A DNA stretch of 64,000 nt from Glycine soja (taxonomy: Eukaryota > Streptophyta > Magnoliopsida > Fabales > Fabaceae). Numbering within the stretch: position 1 is the first letter of the stretch; every line of letters starts with the position of its first letter. The notes under the pieces are model-generated. The model was not told the origin of the DNA. It saw only the letters and a program-made list of their open reading frames with translations, and did no database searches. Below, one piece after another: positions 38,301-47,300 of this stretch. The translations under genes were made by a program, and so were the position numbers. Location of the stretch: positions 5,227,657 to 5,291,656 of the forward strand of contig NC_041020.1 of the NCBI RefSeq assembly GCF_004193775.1, given 5' to 3'.

Positions 38301-41300
38301 CATAAAAAGATGAGTACTTTTGATTCTGAAAACAGACTTCTTTACAAGCGTATATTTGAAAGGACCGCCTTGGCTATTTTACTATTCACAACTAATGTGT
38401 TTAGGCTAGGAACTCATCTTCAATAGATCTTCTTCAGAGAGATTGGGGAATATAAGTGTCTATTTTTTTTTTCACTTTGTTTTCTTGATTTCAAGGGCTG
38501 TTTTTTATTATCTGCTTCTCCATTTGTCTTCTGTCTGCTGACAAGTTTCTTTTCTAATTTAAAAATAAATAATTGATGTTTATATATATTAGAGTAACTA
38601 CTTTTATGGTAGTTAGTTGCGTCTGTTATCGGACTTTATGCAGAGTCAGCTAGGCTATTACAGCTGATGAGTAGTTAAGCATTTAGATAGTTAGCATTTC
38701 CTAATTATAAATATATTTATGGCCTTCCTTGCATAGTTAATCAATTAACAGTTACTTTCTCAGTAATAGAACACTTAATTCTTTGAATTTTCTCTGAATA
38801 TTTTCTCACACTTCTCTCACTTTCTGTCTCTTTCTTGCACAGTACTGATTTCTATGAATGTTAGTTAACTTCACAATTACTTTGGAACACTACTGAACTT
38901 GATAAAGTACAAGCAGAATTTGAAGAATAAATATTTTTTAGATTTTGAGGACTTGAAGTCAATTATGAGAATTGAAGATATTTTCAGACTGGTCTGTCTT
39001 TCAGAGTTTCAGTACATTTCTTAATTATGCCTATCAGTATTCTAAAAAATGGTAGGATTGAATTGATGCAAACTGGAAATCTACTCATTTGCATAGTATG
39101 GGAGTTTCTTTGTAGTTTTTTTTTTTTTTTAATATAGAATGTTGTATTATCTGGTTAACTGGTTGACTATTGAATTTCTGCCCGTCATGACACCACAATA
39201 ACTATGTTGTAGATGCTGTAACCAAGGAAAAGTCTCAAGGGTATCTATTCCGGTCTGTGCTAAAGTGCATCCCGAATCTAATAGAAGAAGTTGGGCGGAC
39301 TGATAAAATTACTGAAATAATACCACAACATGGCATAAGTATTGACCCTGGTGTTCGTGAAGAAGCAGCGCAAGTACTAAACCGTATTGTGAAGTACCTC
39401 CCCCACCGTCGTTTTGCAGTAATGAAGGGAATGGCCAACTTCATATTAAGACTTCCTGATGAATTTCCTCTGCTCATCCAAAACTCATTAGGGCGCCTGT
39501 TGGAACTCATGCGCTTCTGGAGATCTTGTCTAATAGATGATAGGATACAACTTGAAGCAGATGCAAAATCTCTAGGGCATGAAACTGTGAGATTCAGAAA
39601 GTCTTCCATTCAACAATCAGGTGAAGCAATTGAGTTTCGCGCATCAGAAATTGATGCAGTTGGCCTCATATTCCTTAGTTCTGTTGATAGTCAAATTCGG
39701 CATACAGCATTAGAATTATTGCGTTGTGTTCGTGCATTGAGGAATGATATTCGGGACCTGAAGATACATGAACAACCAAATCATACTTTGAAATATGAAG
39801 CTGAACCAATATTTATTATTGATGTTCTGGAAGAACATGGGGTATGCATTAGCCTTTATTATTTTTATTTTTATTTTAAGGCTCAATTTTGTCAGGATGA
39901 TATTTTATCTTGTTATGGGCTACACTCATTTATTTTATCTTATTTATTCTTTTATTTTGGGTTCAATCATGTCATATTAAGCTTTTGTCCCCTTAAAGAT
40001 TTAAATACCGTGGCATTACAGGATGAGATTGTTCAGAACTGCTATTGGGACTCAGGGCGACCATTTGATTTGAAACGAGAACCTGATGCCATTCCTCCTG
40101 AAGTGACACTTCAATCTATAATATTTGAGAGCCCTGACAAGAACAGGTGGGCTCGGTGTCTTAGTGAGCTAGTCAAATATGCTGCTGAACTTTCTCCAAG
40201 CTCTGTTCAGGAAGCTAAGTAAGTATATGCTTCCTTTTTCTTCTTCTGTCTTCAGTGAAGTCCAAGCTCTGTGGAACTAAGTATATTTTAAAGGAAAATC
40301 ATGGGCAAAGAGATCCAGAGAGCAATCAAAAGGAGACTGGTCTTTTTGTTTAAGCCAAGAAAAGATACTAAATTTCTTTATGTTTGATCCTACAACGCCC
40401 CTATAACTATTGTCAAAACCCTTTACATAGGGTAGGAGCCTAATAAATAAAAGGCAACCCTTAAATAAATATTTTTTCAATAGAAGAAAGTGGAAGGGAT
40501 TTGGAAGATAAGGAATCCTCCAATGAAATGGGAGAATGAATAACAAAGACAAAAGAGAAAAATCAACAGAGCAAGTAACCTTACACTTAGAAGTCAGCCA
40601 TTTAATCTTGCTTCAAATCAGCTGCATTGCCAATGACACATCCTTAAAAATAATAGCATTATGCGCCAACTAAATGCTTATCTTGGCAAGTTACTCTCTT
40701 GATAAACAAGGCTAGGGTCCTCTTCAAAGCAAACTACTTTCAGCTCAGGTTTCAGATACACCATAATAAATGCAGGAAATATCAGTTATCGGTTATGCAG
40801 AAAGTTTGAATAACTTAAGAGACCTAATGAGTATTTAGGTGGTATATGGCTCAACATTTTTTGGGTTTCTCTTAAAAATATTTAAGCCAAACACAATTAT
40901 AGAAAAGCTCTAAAAATAAAAGGATCTTTGTTTTTCAATGAAGGATCTTTGGTTTAAGAAAATATTTTCTATTTTCATTTTCAAATTTTCAACTATTAGA
41001 AAACTTGTTTTCTTTTTAACTTTTATTTTCAATTTCTAAAAATTACTTTCACTTTAAAAAATTCAAGTAGGTTTATTGTAACTTTCTATTCCATGGGTGT
41101 TTGATCAATTTGGATTGCTTCACTTCCCTTCCCAAAACAAAAGGGTATTATTTGGCAACAAGCAAGTATCAGCATGAATCTGCTAGCTGCAGACATCAGA
41201 TCTGCAACGATGAGGATGAGCACGAAAACTGAAATTGAAGATTTGTCTCTTTTGGATAAGCAAACCAAACGAATTTTCCTCTCATCCACTAACTCTTTTT

Positions 41301-44300
41301 GTTGCCACAATCAGAGTTCACAAAAATAGAAGAATACTCAAAAAGAAATCATCTTGCTGCAATGCCATTGCGCCACCATGTGAAAAAACCGCGCTACCAT
41401 ACTGCCATAGCGCCGCCATAACCGTTATTTGATAACAATGAATTAGAATAAGTTACTACAAAATATTATATAATTCTTAAATAAAAATTTATAACAAATC
41501 TTAGAATGTGGGTTATGGACTGAACTCAACCCTACAAAGGCCCCCCCCCCCCCCCCCCCAACTTATATTCACTATTATGGCCATGTCACTAGTCTATGTC
41601 AAATCTCCAACACCCCCTCTCACACTGAGGACTTGACATTTTGAGAATGAAGTTTGCTAGATTGGACATCTATGGGTTGTTTGATAATGGCCCGATAAGC
41701 CCTAAAATACTTGCTATAGGCTCTTATACCATCTAAGAGTTTGGGTTATAGGTCTAACTCAACCCTATTAAATCAATTTTTACGGTGAGGGTTACCCCCC
41801 AACTTATATATTCTATTATGGTCATATCATTAGTCGATGTGTGATCTCCAACAACAAACAATCCCAAATTAGAAAACCCCTAATTTTAATCGAAATCCTA
41901 AAACTACTCATCCAATCTACACCATCTATTCAATGAATAAGGTAAAAATTTGAAAAAGGATTTGAATGAAAACACTTTAGAAGGATCAAGAGTCCAAATC
42001 CTCTTATCCGATTACAAGATAAATAAAGAGTTGATGCAATCCAAAAGAGGCATGAGTTCAAACTATTCCTTGTCATTTAAATTACAAGAAAAGTGGAAAT
42101 TTTCTAGAGAAATGGAATCTTGAATGTTATAAAAATTGTGGTAAGAGAGCTACGTACTGAAGCTGGATGATAGATGTGGGTAAATTTCTCTCAACAGACA
42201 AATCTCCTACAATCTTAGTTAGCCCTATCCAGTTTTCCTCCCAAAATTTAACATGAGAACCATTACCACTTCCAAGAGAAGCAAATATGTAAAGGAACAC
42301 ATAGAAGAAGGTAAAAGAAGGCATGGGCAGTAACGGACACATTTTTCCCCTTAATCACTTGCATCCTTCTTCATTGCAGATTGTTTTACTTTCTCCTGTT
42401 GAAATAAATGACTGGGATATATATTGTCTTGGTTTATTTATATTTTTGGTTTTTGATAGAACACAATGGTATCACTTGATTTATGTAGGCAACAACATCT
42501 AGAAGGAAAAAGGCATTGGTTTATCTTAAGATGTGGGTTTGAGCCTAACTCAACCCCAAAAGCTAGCTCATAGGGTAAGGGTTGCCTCCCAATTATATAT
42601 TCTATGCCCAGCACTATTGGGCTTGATGCATGAATGACATGGTGGGTGTCCCGTTTAATGGATCTAAGATTGGTTCTAATACTATCTTAGGATGTGGGTT
42701 TAGGCCTAACTCAACCCCAAAAGCTCATGGGGTGAGAGTTGTCTCCCTTTTATATACTCTATTTTGGCCTTATCTCTAGTCGATGTGGGACTTGAGTTTT
42801 TCTCAACAATTTATATAATTGCTATTTAAAAAAACTTACTTGCATTGAGTGATTTATGATTCATTCAGTCTGTTTTTAATTGCTATCCAAAACTTAGCGA
42901 ATATCACTTAAATTTGGGCAGGAAAGAGGTCATGCAACGTCTTGCTCATATCACACCTGCTGAATTGGGTGGAAAAGCTCATCAGTCACAGGATGTAGAT
43001 AATAAACTGGACCAGTGGCTTATGTATGCCATGTTTGTCTGTTCATGTCCACCAGTTGCTCGAGAGTCTACCAAAGATCTTTACCATCTTATTTTCCCTT
43101 CATTAAAATCAGGATCTGATGCTCACGTTGTAAGAGCCCCTCACTTAACTTATCCATTAGTCTATCTTCATAAGCAGTCTATGTCAAAGCATGAAGAGTT
43201 GCATGCATACTTGATGTATTTAGTACTATTTTTCATGTTTTCTATCCCAAATGAATAAACAATAAACTTGGAATATCTTTTGTTATTTTTTGTTGTTACT
43301 ATATTCTAATTTCTGTTTCATATGATTAAAACTATTTTTAGTTCCTTGATTGAATAGTAAGACCAATCAAATCTCCAATTTGAATAAAGAAATTGAAGAT
43401 AAAGTTGGATGTGAGTTATGTAGAGTACATGCTATGTTGTCATAGTGCTTCTTTATTTTACTTCTAAATATAATTTTGTGGTGACAGGTTTGGAAACTTT
43501 TATACACTTAAGTATGAAATATTAATCCTTCGTTTTACCTATCTTGATCTCATTGTTTTCCTTTATAGTTCTTCTAATTGATGTATGAGGGTAGGAGATG
43601 TATTTAGAACCGTAACTGCCTATAGTTTGACCAAATTTCCCATATCCACACTCAATTAAACCTGATAATTTTAAACCATTGATATATCTTTTTGAAGGAA
43701 GTTTATGCTTTACTTTTGTAGTTTCTCGCAATAAATTGTTATGAACCAACTATCTCAAAAGCTTAAATTGTTAAGTGAAGACAAATGAAGGATTTTATAT
43801 TATATCTAGTGATGTTAAAAAACCAAACTAAAATTCTTTTCATTCGATTTCTTGCATTTGTACCTGTTGAATATTATTTGTGAGATTTTACCATTGAAAG
43901 AAATCCTTTTTATATTTGCTTGTTTCGAGTCTTTTGCTCTGTGGTAGAGGTATTAGGAGAATTATTGGCTGTTAATCACTGCAGTTTTATTGATATAAAG
44001 GCATTTAAATTTTCAACTGGCAAATTTTTTATCCATCACTTCTGTCGTCCCTGTTTATTGCTAACAAGGTTTCTGATATAGCTTGCAGCGACCATGGCTC
44101 TTGGCCGCTCACACTTGGAAGCATGTGAAATCATGTTCAGCGAACTTTCATCTTTTATTGATGAGGTTTCTTCTGAGACAGAAGGAAAACCAAAGTGGAA
44201 GGTATTGTTATGGATCTGTAAAATTTTGTTTTTATATCTGTCAGCCATTGAGTACTTGAGGTAGTTAGTCATCATAAATTATAATTATAAATGACAAGGA

Positions 44301-47300
44301 TAATATGGTAGTGAATAGTGATAGAAGTTAAAAAAAATGAATTCTTAAACCTTTCCAGCATATTCAAACAATGTTATAGACAATATCCATATTTCAACTT
44401 AAAAGTCATGAAACTATGAAATCTTTTGTTGTAGTATTATTTAAGATGCTTCTTCTCCTTGATTTTTGAATTAGAGTTTGGCACTTACAACTTTTATTTT
44501 TATTGGTAGAGTCAAAAGGCTCGCCGGGAAGAACTTCGTGTCCACATTGCAAATATTTATCGTACTGTTGCAGAAAATATATGGCCTGGCATGCTAATGC
44601 GGAAGCCAGTGTTCCGCCTCCATTATCTCAAATTCATTGATGAGACAACCAGACTAATCTCAACATCTACTGAAAGTTTTCAAGACATGCAACCATTCCG
44701 CTATGCACTTGCTTGTGTTCTACGATCATTAGCCCCTGAATTTGTTGATTCAAAATCAGAGAAATTTGATGTTAGAACTAGAAAGCGGCACTTTGATCTT
44801 CTTCTCTCCTGGTGTGATGATACAGGCAGTACATGGGGTCAAGATGGTGTCAGTGATTATAGACGTGAAGTTGATCGTTATAAGTCTTCTCAACATGCAA
44901 GATCAAAAGATTCTGTGGATAAAATATCGTTTGACAAAGAATTGAATGAACAAGTTGAGGCAATCCAATGGGCATCCATGAACGCAATAGCATCACTTTT
45001 ATATGGACCGTGTTTTGATGACAATGCAAGGAAGATGAGTGGTCGTGTGATATATTGGATTAATGGTTTGTTTTTGGAGCCTACACCAAGGGCTCCATTT
45101 GGTTTCTCACCAGCTGATCCAAGAACTCCATCATATACCAAGTACCAGGGGGAAGGTGGCCGGGGAAATGCTGGTCGTGACAGGCTTAAGGGGGGCCATC
45201 GCCGTGTTTCATTAGCAAAATTGGCTTTGAAGAATCTTTTGCTTACAAATTTGGACTTGTTCCCCTCCTGTATTGATCAGGTAAATTCATTTTCATGCTA
45301 CATTGTGCATTATATCCTAGTAGTCATTGTTTTCCAAGTAAACATGCACTTGCCTCTAAGAGAATCGATCCTTGATATGTATCTGAACCTTGTGACCTAA
45401 GAGTTAGTAATTTGATCTTTTTTGTCTCCATTCTTCTAAATAAAAATGAATTTGTACACATGATGTAAAATTAAAAATAGATTGTCTACTCTTCTAAGTC
45501 TAGAGGACTCTTGGATGAGGAAACATGTATAGATGTGCAAAGTCATTCATGAGCCTGCACCTAATAGCATAAGCTTTTAGGAGACATAGTTCATTCCTTA
45601 CAATATTTTATTTTTATTTTTATTCTTTACTAGCAATATAATTGACATTGTATTTTACAAATATTTACTCTAAATATTAGATAATTTTGATTTTATTATA
45701 CAACAGTATTTTAATACAAAACCATTCCTAATTTTAAACTTTATTATATTTAAAGTTTTGATAGTTTCTATTTGATTTTATATGGTCCGAATTCCTTCAA
45801 GAAATCAGTGGGAAGCAAAATATAGATTAGTGTATTTTACTGAGTGCTTATAGTGTATTTATTTTTCATAGCAACTACATTAAAAAAATATATAATCATT
45901 AGAAATTTTGTGATTGTGAATATTTATAAAACAAGGATAATATTTAGAATATATGTATTTGTTGAGAATCAGACAGAATGCGATGTTCTGCATTTTTGTA
46001 ATAATTGTAGTTTATAGGCATATAATCTCTTATTTAAATGAAACTGAATATGTGTAATTAATACAATAAGCCTATATAAAATCACACCCGTGTTGTATTC
46101 AAATTTCAAACACACGGTTTCAGTCAAATTATGCCTCTGTTTCTTCCACTTTAATAGTATTAGTATTTTTTTATTTTTATAATATATACTAATGCTTCTT
46201 CAATGAATGAATAAATTTCTATAACATGTTTGGCAAGCACTTAGCAACATTATCTCCAACTAAACTTGGAAGGAATATAGAAAAGAAGTAGCCAGCTGGT
46301 GGGGGAAAGAAGGCAGCTTCTTGGCATTAACAGTTGAGTGGGAAACAAAAATACGCCGTGATAAACAAAATTCTGCATTTTTTACCTGTTAGGCTATTAG
46401 AAGACGAAAAACGAGCAGGAAAGATTTTTCTTAATTGAAATCGGGGAAATGCAATGTGTCATTAGAGGCAGACTCTTTATTAGGATATAATAGATGAACT
46501 TACGATTCAAGCTCTCCTTATCTCTGGGATGTGAAGTGATGAACTGCTCCACCTGGTCATACTTTACCAACAAGCCAAGGCCCAATGACTTTTTGAAGAA
46601 ATCAAGCACATGAAGAAACCTAAGGGAAGGAGAACGCCGGGTTTTGAAGCACTTTTGTAATTGTTTCAGTTTACTTTTTAAAAGGTCTAGGTGTAGTCAA
46701 CTTCATTGTAAACTACATAAGTGTAGTCCCATAGCTCTCACCATTTTAAATTGTGATGCATTAATCTGAAAGGCATTAACATATGCCACCAAACTCAATC
46801 ATACCACCTGTTTTGGTCATCGTTTGTCTGGAGAATGGCCAATTTGTATGTGGTCTCCATATGACACTATGCCCTGTTCTTAATTGTGTATGATTTTCTT
46901 TTGATATTTATTCAAATTTTAAGATTGCAAGTTTGAGACATCTTCAGGAAGCTGTAAACCTGGAAGGCAAATAACATGAATGGGGAGGAAAGATCACTTT
47001 GGTCTATATGCAGTTTTGTTAAATTTTTTCCAGATCTAATTTCCTTAAGCCATGCCCTTCTGATCTTTGGCCGAGCTATTCATTTTATCTATTTGATTTC
47101 CTGCTTTTCAGATAATTTTTTCCTTGTATTATTTCTCTTGTGGAGTTATCTGTTTTGTCATGCTGGCATTATAGCTTATACAACTTATTGATTTCTGCAG
47201 TGCTACCACTCTAATTCTTCTGTAGCCGATGGGTACTTCAGTGTACTGGCTGAGGTCTACATGCGCCAAGAGATACCAAACTGTGAAATACAGAGATTAT

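Noticed and set aside
39257..40222. Single continuous 321-residue exon across 39257-40222
   Set aside because: The middle 180 nt has proper GT/AG ends and encodes an unrelated hydrophobic stretch, while the flanking sequence is conserved. I call it an intron and report the open frame as a finding.
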